Positions 34,700 to 45,816 of a DNA stretch of 64,000 bases are shown piece by piece. The stretch's first letter is position 1; every line of letters starts with the position of its first letter. Source of the DNA: Mesodorylaimus sp. YZB2_4 (taxonomy: Eukaryota > Nematoda > Enoplea > Dorylaimida > Dorylaimidae); NCBI GenBank assembly GCA_030248295.1, contig JASANH010000647.1:558001-622000 (forward strand). Direction: 5' to 3'. A program made the translations under genes and the position numbers. Under the pieces are notes generated by a model. It was not told the DNA's origin, ran no database searches, and saw nothing but the letters and a program-made list of their open reading frames with translations.

Positions 34700-37611
34700 T
34701 CGCTACGACAACACCATTCGAACAACCAAATATGTACAGCCACATGATGTGATTTGATCGCTTATTTGTTTGGAAACTGAGGAAGTGCAGAAAACGTGCG
34801 TGCGTGCCTGCCTACGCCCGGTTGACGGTAGAATGGGCCTACTCCTGTTCACAAGGTAAACATGATAAGTTAACAATTACCACCCTCTTTTTCTTTTTTA
34901 CGAGAGGAGCTGGCTTCGTGGAATGACACCGTTTCCGAAATCACCCTAAGCAATATCGTTTGCTCATCAGCTGCTTTTCGTTGCTGCAAAAGTTTCAAAA
35001 CTGGATTGAGCACGACAATGCGCATCGGATCCTCATTTCGTTAAATGCATATTAGCCGTATTTTAGAGTTAGTCTAAGCTATATTTTATAAAAAATTTGC
35101 TTTTTGTTTCTTATGATCAACGTACGTTAATGTTTTTGGCACCAATGACGCATGCACGCACGGACCCAGTGCACGAATTATGCGACACTAGCTTCTCTGC
35201 TTGTATACCGTATGCATCATAGGCAAAGCTTGTGCTCTGTTTGAGGTGTTATCACGCCTAACTTGGTAAGTCTTGGGGTGTGTGAGGTAAGTTTGACGTG
35301 TACGATAACTTATAGTTACTTACCAAAAATTGACATTTCTTGGCGAAAGCAGGTGCAGGCAGGAGAATGCACGCGCATGTGTGTACGGTATACTGTGAGC
35401 GCTAGCAACGCTTTGATTTTTTTGTGCAGTCAGCTTGCTTTGGCTCTTTAATTCCTTCATTTGCCTCAGCACTAAATCCAGTCCAGTACCTTGAAAGAGG
35501 TTTTTATTTGCTGTGAGCACTCATTTAATTTTGTTCCTTTTTTCTGTTGCGCTTGTTATTTTGCCATTTGATTTCATTCTTTTTGTTCCGTTTTGCTTTG
35601 TTTTATTGCCTCTAGAACAAAGCAGTGGGTCACGTAGTCTGTACATCCTAAATGTCTTTCCTGAAATAAAGGCATTAGGTGTCGAGGCGGGTGACCAAAG
35701 AGGATAGGCCCAATCTGGCGTGACCGATCGAGCGCAAGCAGGCAAGCACGCGAGTTCCATTTCCGCAACTTCCTCAATGCTTCACCGACTAGTCTCACAT
35801 CCATAACACACTCGCCTTACACTCACCAAAGTCATGCAATGGCAATTTCCATTACAGCAGTTTTTTTAAAAAGGCTGTTTTTCTAATGCTAGACGTTTTA
35901 GTTGTTTCACTTTTCTTTGCAACTATTTTCTTTGCTTTGCTTTTGCATGCTGCAACCTTGGTTAGCCTGCTTTGTGTTTTCTGTTCTGCTTATTATTAGC
36001 CAACGGGAACTAATTGCGAAATCAAAATCAAAACTGAAACTTTTGCAGCTGTTGAGGCTGATTAGCAACCCTATCCGTATGTGTATAACAATGGCGGTAG
36101 GCCCAGCAATACACTCTTCACTAAGCAGCCTATTCTGTGTATAACGAAGCCAGTGTCCATTCCACAGTATTCCGCCTTGCCATGAGCTGAAATCAACGAT
36201 CTTTTTTTCAGATCACTAATTGCAGCAAATTCATTACAAAACATATTCCGGCAGCTTGCCGAGTTTTCATCGTCACCCAAATAGTAAGTTGGTGCAACTG
36301 CTCACGGGGACACCCGCCAAGTAGCATCATCCCTTTTTCAGGTATCTGCGTAGTATCCAATACCTCAATTTGCACACTGGATTTGTAGAATTGGATCGAG
36401 ATCTATGGGATAGTTAACATTTATGAATAGCTTTTTATACGCATCTTTCACAACAATGTTTTTATTTCGTCTTATATAAGAGACATGAAATTTGTACTTT
36501 TTCGACGAGCGCTGCCGGATATTGTTTTTTATGAACTAACTGTACACACACACAATATTTTCAGATTCTTCTTCCCTAAATTTTTATGTGAGCGCATCAA
36601 CATTCTGCCATTATTTCTGTTCTTCAAGAAAACATTCAGGAGTAGGCCGCCCAGGGACAATACAACGTTTAGTACTAAATGTGGCATGGGGTGTTCGCTG
36701 GCAGGTAGAGTAGCACGTTTTACTGTTTTTGGTGTCGTGTGTGAAGAAAGAGAAAAGCGATTTTATGGTAAATTTAGTCGGATTTCATCGCTTTTTTACC
36801 TTTGAGGTAATTTTTCCTTTCTCTTCAACAACGGTGCAGTGTCACTCTGTTGATATTGTCTGTCAAATTCGTGATCGTGTTAGGTGTTTGTTTTTGTGCA
36901 GTTGTTCGTAGGGGGCTCGTTGGAGCAGGGTAAGCCTATCCGACGTGGCGTGTAGGAACATAACATTTTTTCCCATTCATATTTGAAACTTGTGTCGTTT
37001 GAACTTATCTAAAATACGTGTTGAGTGCTTTTTTGTGTAGCTCTTTAGCCAGCAGCTGTTTTTACACGCGAGTGTTGAAGCATGAAAGATGAATTTCAGT
37101 AATTTTTTCATGGCGTCAGATAAATTGGAAAGCAGATGAAGTTTGAAGTTGATGACGTAGTGGATACGTGTTTTGGCGTTTTGCTTTCTTGGTGTTACTT
37201 ACGTAGATGAGATGCTTTCTTGGCTTGAATTTATGGTGTTTTAAGTGTTTGAATGGCTAAGGCGTAGATGTCGATGTTAAAAAATTTTGAAAATCTAAAT
37301 AAGTCAGTACTGTAGGCGGGAGGGGAATAGAGGCTGTTCAGTTCTACTGGACAGTTGAGATAAAGCTGGAGAAGGCTCTGTGAAAAGAGAAATGTCAGAA
37401 TGCCTGCCTGCATTGACATAAATCTGTGACATTTGCATCTGCAGCCATGCAAGTTTGCATGTCAGGGAATTAACACACCAGTCTGATTATGGGGCAACGG
37501 ACGTGTCGCCTGAACCATGTCTAATAAATCCCTCTGTGAAGGATACAGTCCACCACCAGCCACAAGCCCACCAGCCACCAGCACAAAAACGGGCAACATG
37601 AGATTAGTGAA
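34700..37611. other. 3' flank of ankyrin, no gene seen
   Basis: AT-rich sequence after the ankyrin stop. AATAAA hexamers on the + strand at 35665 and 37523 are candidate polyadenylation signals for a long 3' UTR. Open frames in this stretch (for example around 36485-36805) have the composition of random AT-rich sequence. I see no supported gene. Confidence 0.5.
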
Positions 37612-38231
37612 TCAACGCTTGACCATTTGAACCTCCGTGATACGAAGGGTACCGCGCGTGCCGGGAACGAAACCAAATACGGCCTTGGTCGTATTCATGT
37701 AACCACAGCTTTACGGAGAAGCTCGGTCTGGTCATCGATTTTGTCATTACTCGGACACCCTGCTCGTTTCGAAGCGGTAACAACTGCGCTCGGGTAGCGT
37801 ATCCACGGCAACACGCCTGTCAACAACACCGGGTCCAATAGTTTGAGCACACGCAAAATCGAACATTGGCATTAGGACATCGTCTTCTCCAAACACTCCC
37901 ACTTCGATTGAGGCAGGTACTGAGTCGGCCAGGCACCCGGCTGCCTATGTTATTACGTAGTGGTAAATAAAGTTTGTATAGTTGACGTGGCGAGCGAAAG
38001 AGCCTGCTGTTGGAAATTGTAAATTCTACGATTTCTTTGGCAGCGAATGAGGACAGAAATGTGTCGCGTGTACGTTCCAGTGTCGTCGTGCCCGTAGCCC
38101 GGGATGTTGGAGTCAGGAAAACTAGTACTCGCACCCGCGTGCCACCTATCCCAGCATGTACGGTTTTGCGCTTCGACGGGTCCCGCGACCGTGAGATTAT
38201 ATGTTACTGTACGATTCCCAGCGCGTGGCAT
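37612..38231 (-). CDS. Unidentified extracellular-type protein, three exons
   Basis: On the minus strand three segments join in frame: 38231-38030, 37940-37751 and 37708-37612 (TGA), through introns of 89 and 42 bases with GT-AG ends. The product of about 162 residues contains NRTVTYNLTVAGP, CWDRWHAGAS, HISVLIRCQRNPGCLADS, IEVGVFGEDDVLMPMFDF, SCYRFET and FGFVPGTRGTLRITEVQ. Four N-glycosylation sequons and paired Cys suggest an extracellular protein, yet there is no signal peptide after the first ATG at 38231. Either the 5' exons are missed or this is a truncated copy. An AG lies three bases before the ATG and could be a trans-splice acceptor. I do not recognise the family. Confidence 0.45.
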
Positions 38232-38345
38232 CTCCTAGTTATCGCACAAGTTTTCAAGGTTCTTCACGAACCCTTTTCTATTCTTTAGGAATTGGAATTC
38301 GGCAGTTGTTTGACGAGGTCCAACTTTTTCGAGCTGTGCAATTCA

Positions 38346-39005
38346 ATGAATCGAAGTCAGCCTTACGGTGGCGGAAACATGGCCCGCGCCAACTTCGACC
38401 CTCAAGACTCCCGTTATGCGTGCTGCGGTGGCAGAATGAGTTCTCGTCAGGGTGGCTTTTACGTTGGCATTGTGCACATCGTTGCAGCAATTTTAGTGAG
38501 CTCCTTTTTTGTGTTCGAGTTCTACCGCAAGTAACGCTCCTGTGCACTTTAGGCTATCATTTCGCTCATCATCGCATTCGTGACATTGTGGGAACGTAAT
38601 TATGGAATCCAGTTGTTGGTCAGTATCGGATCGATATCGATTGGTATCGTGATTTGTTTGGGCGTGATCGCTCTATCGATTTGTTTATTCTTGGGCTTAC
38701 GTGCCAGTGCGCCCATCCTTATTCTACCATTCCTAATCGCCCAAGCGTTCATGCTGATCGGTCTACTGTTCATTTTTATCGTCTCTATCGTCACACTGAT
38801 CGGCTTGGCGGGAGCTGTTTTCGGTCCAGACCGCTATTCAACCAGCTTGGTCTATGTCAACGACGAAACGTTGAGATTATCGGAAGCATTGACAGCCTCG
38901 ACATTGGTGCTCAGTTTCATCGGTTTCTTTGTCGAGTGCTGGTTCTTTTCTATCATACTCGGAGCCTATCGATTTTTCGTGGATGAATTGAAGTACAGAG
39001 GTTGA
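38346..39005 (+). CDS. Four-pass membrane protein, LAPTM-like
   Basis: Exon 1 (38346-38495) and exon 2 (38553-39005) join in phase 0 over a 57-base intron (gtgagc to gcactttag), giving 200 residues. The N-terminus MNRSQPYGGG is followed by CCGGRMSSRQG and four hydrophobic segments, starting YVGIVHIVAAIL, LVSIGSISIGIVI, ILILPFLIAQAFMLI and STLVLSFIGFFVECWFF, with a short cytosolic end (FFVDELKYRG). A Cys pair just before the first helix and a Cys-Trp plus Tyr-Arg pattern at the fourth resemble lysosomal LAPTM4-type tetraspans, which are widely expanded in nematodes. An acceptor-like site at 38289 could take a spliced leader. The exact subfamily is uncertain. Confidence 0.75.
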
Positions 39006-39171
39006 CTGTGAGTGGGTATCCAAGCATTTACTTGAACCCCTGTGACAAGGATTGTTGTGATAACTATTTATGTATTTGTATACTTTTCGTGACCTCGTCA
39101 ATCGTACAAAATTGGAAATTACCCATTCTTAATTTTATTTATCGGAATAGTCTAAGCTGGAAACTCTTCAT

Positions 39172-39498
39172 TTGATGCCATTTTTAGTGTATGCTTCCAA
39201 GGTGCTGCTCGTAAGTTTGTGGCCTATGTTTATGAAACCTGATATAATCGTGTACAAAGAATACTTTCCGAGCGACTTATCCAATGAGCACATAAACAAT
39301 TCGCATTCTTCGCCTTATTGGGAAGGTCGCGTGCGTGGGCTCGGCTTGTGTTCGTCAAGGTCACGGGGCATGAGTCAATTTACTTTTACTTTGTGTCGGC
39401 CAATGCAGACTGTACAGTTTCAAAAATTCTTACGCCATAATATTTCGATGCTCGCTCGTATGTTCGGACGGGTAGACAAGCTCGAGGCGATACTGTAA
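39172..39498 (+). CDS. Doubtful open frame, 108 codons
   Basis: An ATG-initiated frame ending TVQFQKFLRHNISMLARMFG and RVDKLEAIL. The end looks like an amphipathic helix, but the rest has no recognisable feature and no clear splice pattern. It lies just after the LAPTM-like gene and could be part of its 3' UTR. It is reported only because nothing else explains the stretch. Confidence 0.2.
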   Translation: MMPFLVYASKVLLVSLWPMFMKPDIIVYKEYFPSDLSNEHINNSHSSPYWEGRVRGLGLCSSRSRGMSQFTFTLCRPMQTVQFQKFLRHNISMLARMFGRVDKLEAIL

Positions 39499-39740
39499 AA
39501 GGCGCATGTCGGACCGATACAGGCACTGATGGGTTAGCGTTCCAGTTCTAACCAATTTCTGCCTTTGGAAGTGGGCGCATATGGTTTGTATTGTTATGGG
39601 AAGAATATAGTTCGCGGCAGTGTCAAAGAAATTGAAGACTATTTTCTGCGCAGAAAAAAATGACTGATCTTGTGTGCACAGCTTCTAGTGCCTTGTCTAG
39701 TTTTTTAAGAATTCCTGCTGCTATGACCGGGCCAACGTAA

Positions 39741-40073
39741 GAAGCTAAACGTGAAAAGGCAAGGCTCGAAGCTAAGGAAGCTACGCATTTACCTTTCTTA
39801 AGCGAAGATCAGAAGCTGACTTTGGACCACACCTGGCTATCAAACCAACTTCAGGACAAGGAGCTGGATTTAGGGCGCAAAATGACCACGTGTTTTGACT
39901 GCCGTGTAGACTGACTTGGAGCACCTAAAGTGCCGTGTCGACGTACGGACTATCTCATGCTGTCTCAACAGCAGAAAATCGACCCTGTGATTTTAAGCAC
40001 CTTTACAAGGCGTAGTAGCATACATCGCTCACATCGTACCACACCCGATGACAATATAAAAGTATTGTCATGA
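39741..40073 (+). pseudogene. Possible degenerate coding remnant with one in-frame TGA
   Basis: A single frame runs for 110 codons with only one stop inside, a TGA at 39912. It reads EAKREKARLEAKEATHLPFL and later TTCFDCRVD, the TGA, then LGAPKVPCRRTDYLMLS. The charged, protein-like composition favours a decayed exon over chance, but no family is recognised and no start is visible. Confidence 0.25.
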
Positions 40074-40147
40074 ACACTCGACTTTCTCCCGATTGCGGCA
40101 AACCTCCAGTATAAAAATAGCACTTGATAGAATATTAAAAGGTTGCA

Positions 40148-40459
40148 CTAAACAGGCCACGATGTAACTGCCCGAGTCCGTCGCCCGACATTGATAGCAC
40201 GTCGTGTCCTCGTATGACTCGACCGCCCACCACCAAACGAACTAGAACTTTGCTTTGGTAAAATGTCAATTAATGAACCGCCATTTCTCCAAAATCTGGA
40301 AAATTCTCTCGCATTTCGATCAACATTTACACTGTTAGCCAGTTCTTTGAGTCGGCGTCCAAAGTGACCACCCCGAGCTGCATCGCCATAGTAATCCTTA
40401 TCGTGGAAACGATATTTACCAGCTCGTTGAGTGTAAATACTTGATGAACTCGATCCCAT
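40148..40459 (-). CDS. Small N-myristoylation-motif protein, copy A
   Basis: A 103-residue product starting MGSSSSSIYTQ, with Gly at 2 and Ser at 6 as in N-myristoylated proteins. Its middle, LKELANSVNVDRNAREFSRF followed by WRNGGSLIDI, matches the protein encoded at 41530-41913 on the other strand. The C-terminus is Ser/Gly then Arg-rich. No known domain is recognised. The two genes are divergently placed with about 1.1 kb between their starts, as after an inverted duplication. Likely a membrane-tethered cytosolic protein if the acyl signal is used. Confidence 0.5.
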   Translation of the reverse strand: MGSSSSSIYTQRAGKYRFHDKDYYGDAARGGHFGRRLKELANSVNVDRNAREFSRFWRNGGSLIDILPKQSSSSFGGGRSSHTRTRRAINVGRRTRAVTSWPV

Positions 40460-41529
40460 AACTGTTGATTGGCTGAGCCAAAAACGCTTCCTTGAGCATG
40501 CGATTACGAAAAAAGAGTGCTCGGAGACTGTCTACTGGACAATACTTCCACAGAAAACTAGGTGTTTTGAAAAATTGCAGTTAAGGACTAAGCAATAATT
40601 TTACTGGCTCTTTCAGCAAGCATCAAGTCAAACATTGATGAGCAGACGCGGTGGTCTCACACGAGACTGCTAGAACTCCAGAAAATTACCCCGAACAACG
40701 GCTGTTGAGTTTCGAGTTTTTCGCACGTTATTCAAAAAAGATTTCGAAAAATGACAATATTCGCCTTTTACTCGATCCATTCCTTTTTGACATTCCCAGC
40801 TTCCTCATAATCACATGTTCATATAGGCACGGGATCTTTTTGAAAATGCCAAACGCCAGGTCAAAACGAAATTATTTAAAAAATGCTCACATTCCGCGGG
40901 TTTTGCATGACAATGACTGAGCGCAACTGTCTCAAAAATGTTCCATTCTCATTTCTTACTTGTTGAGTGCATGTTTGGGAGTTTGGCTTACCCCTCCTTT
41001 CGTCTAGTCTGTTCTTTCCAGGAAGGCACGTGAACACTTTCCGACTGCGGCTATGAAATCAGATCAGTCAACGGGTCTGGGCTCAGTTCGCACAATGCAA
41101 GTATGTATATACTGACAGCGAGAAAGTTTGCATATTTGGAAACACTTTCAAGGAAGTCACACAGGAATATTTGTCTATGGCTCACCAAAACATTGGATCC
41201 AGGGGCAAAGTACCACGACTGACGATGAGACCAAAAGGCGTAGAAATCATCCCGTTGTTTTGGTGTATCCCTTCCTTTCGCACAACGCAGTTGTTGTGAG
41301 TGATCACAAACTACCAAGCTCAAACACCAATGTTACATAGAAAACAGCCCAGAGCTCGTGCAATTTTAGGAACCAAAGTTTTGACGAAACAAGTTGGGGC
41401 AATGATGAATTACGTACACGTTATTACTTCCTCTCTTCCGATCTCTTTTCTTCCGTTCATTGTCGCCCAAACAATTGTTTTCTGCTGCCCTGCCTGCATC
41501 GCTCTGAACAATTTTGAATTCTATGGAGT

Positions 41530-41913
41530 ATGGGATTAAGGCATTCAAAGTCGATTCAGTCGACAGGATTCCGAGCTAGCTGTGAATATTACAGACGGGA
41601 TCTAGATTTTTCGGGCCATCAAAAACCATCAGAGCGACTGCGGCAATTTCATAAAAATGTGAATACAGAGAAAAATGTTCGAGAATTCGCCGACTTTTGG
41701 CGTAATGGTGGCTCATTGATGATATTTTTCGTTATGAATAAAGAAGAGCGAGTTCGACGACGTCGAAATGCAGTTCGAAGACTCCGGAAGATTTATACGC
41801 GTAGAAATAGACAAAAACGAGTTTTTGCCGCAAAAAATGCTTATAAGAATAATCGACGCGGCGAGCATTGTGTGCTCGCCGGGTACGATGATGTGAGTGT
41901 GAATGATCACTAG
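41530..41913 (+). CDS. Small N-myristoylation-motif protein, copy B
   Basis: A 127-residue product starting MGLRHSKSIQS, which has the classic Gly2, Ser6, Lys7 myristoylation pattern. The block RLRQFHKNVNTEKNVREFAD then FWRNGGSLMIFF aligns with copy A at 40148-40459. After the shared block comes a strongly basic region (RVRRRRNAVRRLRKIYTRRN), which could bind acidic lipid or RNA. An ATG six bases upstream is in a different frame, so 41530 is the only start that keeps the acyl signal. The family is not recognised. Confidence 0.5.
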   Translation: MGLRHSKSIQSTGFRASCEYYRRDLDFSGHQKPSERLRQFHKNVNTEKNVREFADFWRNGGSLMIFFVMNKEERVRRRRNAVRRLRKIYTRRNRQKRVFAAKNAYKNNRRGEHCVLAGYDDVSVNDH

Positions 41914-42104
41914 GCTATCGAGTCTGTCATCAGATATTGGATGCCCACGTGCTGGTTGGTGATTGTACATACTGTATTTTCCCTCACAGGGGCTTACCTG
42001 GCAGAATGACAATCAGTGCAGATATTGTATGTACAGTCACAGTACGTCGCCATTGTAAACCGTCCAGCTAATAACACTCACTCTTCTGCACTGGAAAAAT
42101 GAAC

Positions 42105-42110
42105 AAAAAA
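42105..42110 (-). terminator. RNA polymerase III terminator of tRNA-Glu
   Basis: Six T on the transcribed-sense minus strand begin about 17 bases past the tRNA 3' end, as expected for pol III termination. Confidence 0.7.
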
Positions 42111-42127
42111 TTCGAAAAGAAGAACGT

Positions 42128-42199
42128 TTCCCATGCCGGGAATCGAACCCGGGCCGCGTGGGTGAAAGCCACGAATCCTAGCCACTAGACCACATGGGA
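42128..42199 (-). tRNA. tRNA-Glu (anticodon UUC)
   Basis: On the minus strand a 72-base tRNA folds with a seven-pair acceptor stem (TCCCATG with CATGGGA) and discriminator A. The D arm is TCTAGTGGCTAGGA and the T arm GGTTCGATTCC. The anticodon TTC lies at 42164-42166. Boxes A and B are both present, and there is no intron. It reads glutamate GAA codons, which are abundant in the neighbouring Glu-rich ankyrin exons. Confidence 0.95.
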
Positions 42200-43760
42200 T
42201 CACAAGGAAGTTGATACACTAAAACAACAAGTCTATTGCTAAACCAGCTCAAACTCTTCTACTCTTGATCAAAATTTAGACACATGAACAAAACTTGAAT
42301 AACAGTTCAGGCATAGAAAATGTCCAAACTGAGACTTCGGTCGGCCTCCTCCCTCCTAAGCCTGCCAGGCTTGATTACACGGGTCGGATCTTCTGAGGAA
42401 TTATAGTTACTGTAGGTGGGGACTTGCCCATTGGAAGCCATGCACCTTTCAAGGTGCTCACGGGCTCGAGACTTCGCTAGCTGAAGCACTCGTACGATAC
42501 GCGATGGTAGGATCGTGTCCACCCAAACCTCTTTCGTTCATGATCGACAACCAGAGCCATAGCCTGCTCACGCACAAGGTGAAGACGACCCGACATCACA
42601 GCATCTTCCCGAATCGCATGCTACGTATCATCGAGCCAACAGGGAGACGACTGGCAGGATCTTCCATCAACACGGGGCAGCAGCGGCCTCGCTGGCGCAG
42701 GTGGCTCGGCGCTCATCTATCCGTATTGCAAGGCAGCGAGCGGTCGGGCTCCTCCTGGGTTCAATCTCCGGTGATAGAGGTCGGCTAGCGAACCCTCGCT
42801 GACCTTGCACGCCAGGCCAGGGGCGACTCACCAAGTAGAGTCGATGTGCTGAGACGGAAGTTAAACGAGTAGACGAACATCAGCAAGGATCAGAGCCCTC
42901 GCCATCGTTCGAGGAAATCAGTGTCCTGTCCCGGACGCCCTCGTGTGTAGGTGCTCCTAAATGAAGACGCAGAGGGACGCTGCTGTGTGTGCTCAACGCA
43001 AAATTGATTCAAGCCCAAAAACCTACGGGGCAGCGATCACCCCCTGGGAAAACGAGACCACCTGACACTCATGATCAAGCCGTTCCCCGTGGAGTTCGAT
43101 GTCTCCCTAAGTTTATAGCTTCACAAAAATGCAAAATCGGCTGGTCACTTTGAGACCGCCTGCCACGCTTGACCACAACCTCGTGAGCCCGTTAAAATTT
43201 TTGCATCATTTCCCTTTGTCACTGCCCACATTTTGACCCCTGTCTCGATCCTGGGAAAACATGAACAGTGGAGTGGCATTGCGTGAGCGCAGAATGAAGA
43301 GGAGCAGGTTATGAAGCAGCCAGGCTAGCGACTAGCACGGATACAAAAACAGACTGAGCCAATCTCATGTCAGGCATGTTCTGATAAATTTAGTGCATGT
43401 TCTCCCCGCAATAAATCCCTCTTGCCAGTGTGGCATACTGCAAACAGTGCGTATTTATGAGCAGGATGTTGTTGGTTTGGGCATGCAATGAAATGGGCCT
43501 TTGGGCACGGCGGATCACGGAAGTTGCACCTTGCACTTGGAGGGAGTGAGCCTTTTCAGAAGCGATCAGATTATTTTCGACGATGTGACTTTCCATATCT
43601 GAACCATGAAGTTAATAAGAGCCTGTGCCTCCAGCACTGGGCGGTATTTGGGTTAGTGTGATTAAAAAGCGGCAATTTTACTGACGTGCATGAAAAGTTG
43701 AGGCACATAAAATTACATAGCGAAGTTGGCGGTGTGAACAGCTTGAAAATGAATCAGAGC
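42200..43760. other. Gene-poor stretch with possible coding debris
   Basis: On the minus strand, 42522-42307 reads ILPSRIVRVLQLAKSRAREH and further protein-like sequence to a TAA. A second piece (LVREQAMALVVDHERKRFGW) precedes it in another frame. This looks like a frameshifted remnant, perhaps of a mobile element, but I cannot name it. The rest up to 43760 shows nothing I can support. Confidence 0.3.
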
Positions 43761-44720
43761 TTATCGACCACGTGGCAAGCCAGCCGAACCAGGCATCACG
43801 CAGAGACCATCGAATCCGAGCAATGGCGCTTTGCATACGCAATACTTGAGCAAGCCAGCAACGGCTCCTCGTTGGCATCGTGCTCCAGGAACGCAGTCCG
43901 AATCCTTATTGCAGACATCGCCGGGGGATATTTTACCTCTACGCGGGTCATGCAGTGGCTCCGGCGAGAGATCGTAGTCGTCTACGATTTGGCTTGGTGG
44001 GATGGGAGTCGTCCTTGGCCATGTGGCCGTTGGTGGGGGAATGGTGGTGGTTGGCACTGCCAAGTTTGGTCCAAAGGGAGGATGCGGTGTGACAATGATT
44101 GAGGCCATTCTCTTGGCTTCCTCCATCATGAGTCGTCTCAGTTGGTTTCTCAGCTCGGCTTGGGTAGCTCGTGACTTCATGGCGTTATCATCCACCTGCC
44201 TGCGAGTGATAACTCGAGCCAACTGGGCCAAGGCACCAGAGGCAAGATCCGCGCCTGGAGCTGGAGCAGCAGCATAGATAGGCAATGGGGCTCGTGGTTG
44301 TGATAAGAATGGGAGGAGCATAAGCAGTTCGCGAACACTCAGTCCCGACGAAGCTGGTCTGGTGTGGCTTTCGCTTCTTCCTCCTCCGTTTCCGCGGTTG
44401 TTATTGCAATTGCCATTAGAACAGCCACCATTGTTGTTGTTGTTGTGGTTGTTGCACCCGCCGCCATTGCAACCACCATTCCCATACCCACCACTCCCGC
44501 CACCGTTTCCGCCGTACCCACCTACGCCTCCGCAGCTTCCACCATTGCAGCTCCGTTTGAATTTGGAAACACCTGCAGCAAGGATATCGTAAACACTCGA
44601 GCACAGCAAGTGCAGCCAAGTGGGCCACTTACGCTCCTTCTCCAGTTTATCCGCAGCCATTTGTGCTCGTTGCATGAACAGCATGAACAAGGCAAATGAG
44701 AAAAGTCCAGAGAAAGACAT
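43761..44720 (-). CDS. Secreted Gly/Asn/Cys-rich protein with EB-like C-terminal module
   Basis: Exon 1 (44720-44633) encodes a signal peptide (MSFSGLFSFALFMLFMQRAQ). A 60-base intron (gtaagt to ctgctgcag) joins in phase 1 to exon 2 (44572-43761), and the product has about 299 residues. After a dibasic site, FKRSCNGGSCGG opens a Gly-Asn-Cys repeat zone, followed by a short hydrophobic helix (VRELLMLLPFL), an Ala/Pro region, a Thr/Pro linker and a Cys module: PGDVCNKDSDCVPGARC, then YCVCKAPLLGFDGLCV. The Cys spacing resembles the nematode EB module. The intron length is a multiple of three and lacks stops, so it could be retained. A TATA box lies 92 bases upstream. It belongs with the genes at 45138, 52133, 53322 and 59249; function unknown. 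Confidence 0.7.
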   Translation of the reverse strand: MSFSGLFSFALFMLFMQRAQMAADKLEKERKWPTWLHLLCSSVYDILAAGVSKFKRSCNGGSCGGVGGYGGNGGGSGGYGNGGCNGGGCNNHNNNNNGGCSNGNCNNNRGNGGGRSESHTRPASSGLSVRELLMLLPFLSQPRAPLPIYAAAPAPGADLASGALAQLARVITRRQVDDNAMKSRATQAELRNQLRRLMMEEAKRMASIIVTPHPPFGPNLAVPTTTIPPPTATWPRTTPIPPSQIVDDYDLSPEPLHDPRRGKISPGDVCNKDSDCVPGARCQRGAVAGLLKYCVCKAPLLGFDGLCVMPGSAGLPRGR

Positions 44721-44803
44721 TTTCTAGTCGGCTTTGGCCAATCGCTTTTACAAGACACTTTCTCAAGCTCTAGCTCGAATGTCTTAGCTTCGGACTGTGC
44801 GGG

Positions 44804-44812
44804 TATTTATAA
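44804..44812 (-). promoter_or_regulatory. TATA box of the 43761-44720 gene
   Basis: Minus-strand TTATAAATA, about 92 bases before the ATG at 44720. The same spacing recurs before four other genes of the cluster. Confidence 0.5.
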
Positions 44813-45137
44813 CGAAAACTGTGTCACTGATGCAGATTGATCACACATGCAATTATGCTGTGACACTGTTACACTACGTAATTTGACAGATGGAATCTTG
44901 TCGTTGATCATAACTTGTGTACTGTCCTTGAAGACTACAACAGGCTAGCAGGTCAACATTTACTCATAAGCCAAACAAAAATTAGGTAGTCCTAAAATGT
45001 TGGAACGGCAGATCTAGTCCAAATAAACTTATAAGACAAACCAAACAAAACGAGTGCTATGCTCCATTTATGGAATTCTCAGCGCATACTTTCGTTTTCC
45101 CTGAGCTGAGCAAAAGAATGTGTTAGATGGTGTTTGC

Positions 45138-45816
45138 TTACACGCATATGCCACCCTTGGGTCGTCGTCCGTGCGAGCACACACAATACTTCTGTCGCAA
45201 GGCCTCAACGCACTCTGCATTGGCCACGCATTCGCTGCTGTCGGCGCATCTATTGCCAGGAGTGACGTGGCCACTGGCCTTTCTGTTCGCTTCGCCTCCG
45301 CTCGATGCCTTTTCCGAAGAAGGCACCTCTTCGGTCAATTCATCGATGGATTTGGCCAATGGCTCTGGTGAGTTCGATTTCAGTGGAACGCTCGGAGGCA
45401 ATGGAGCCACGCCGCCACCGATACCGCCTATAGGTGCAACTGCGCCACCTCCGATGCCACTCATTAGAGCTAATAGGACCAGCGTTGTCGGGTCCATATC
45501 GCCCAAACCGCCCAACAGGCCGCCTCCGCCACCAAATCCACGTCCACCGCCACCGCCGCCGCCGCCGCCGCCAAAACCAAACCCTCCCCCGCCACCTCCG
45601 TATGGGCTGTGGCAATGCCACCGTTTGACTCGTTTGCGCAAAAGTTCGATGCGATCCTTGAATGGCTTTCGGCCCTTTCGCTCCTGAAAATTGCTATCAT
45701 CAGAAAGGCCTTGCAAGCTCATCAAACCAGCGTACCTTCTTTTTGATTTCTGCACATTCAATCAATAAAGAAGAAATCATCAGTATCGAAAGCACTAGAA
45801 TCCAGGTTTTCTTCAT
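45138..45816 (-). CDS. Secreted poly-Gly protein with EB-like C-terminal module
   Basis: Exon 1 (45816-45736) gives the signal peptide MKKTWILVLSILMISSLL and AEIKKK. A 52-base intron (gtacgc to caattttcag, phase 0) leads to exon 2 (45683-45138); the total is 208 residues. A basic segment ends at a dibasic site, KRVKR, followed by WHCHSPY and a long Gly/Phe run. Then come the hydrophobic stretch TTLVLLALMSGI, an acidic linker and the Cys module PGNRCADSSECVANAEC, then YCVCSHGRRPKGGICV. The layout matches the neighbour at 43761. No clear TATA box is seen. A cuticle, egg-shell or gland secretion role is possible but inferred only from composition. Confidence 0.7.

Noticed and set aside
36471..36805. 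TATATAAG followed by an ATG frame of 106 codons
   Set aside because: The product is Phe/Arg-rich without domain, signal peptide cleavage site or splice support; the surrounding sequence is plain AT-rich flank.
42840..42960. 5S rRNA-like string (ggaagttaaacga)
   Set aside because: The rest of the 5S box A and C regions and the overall fold are missing.
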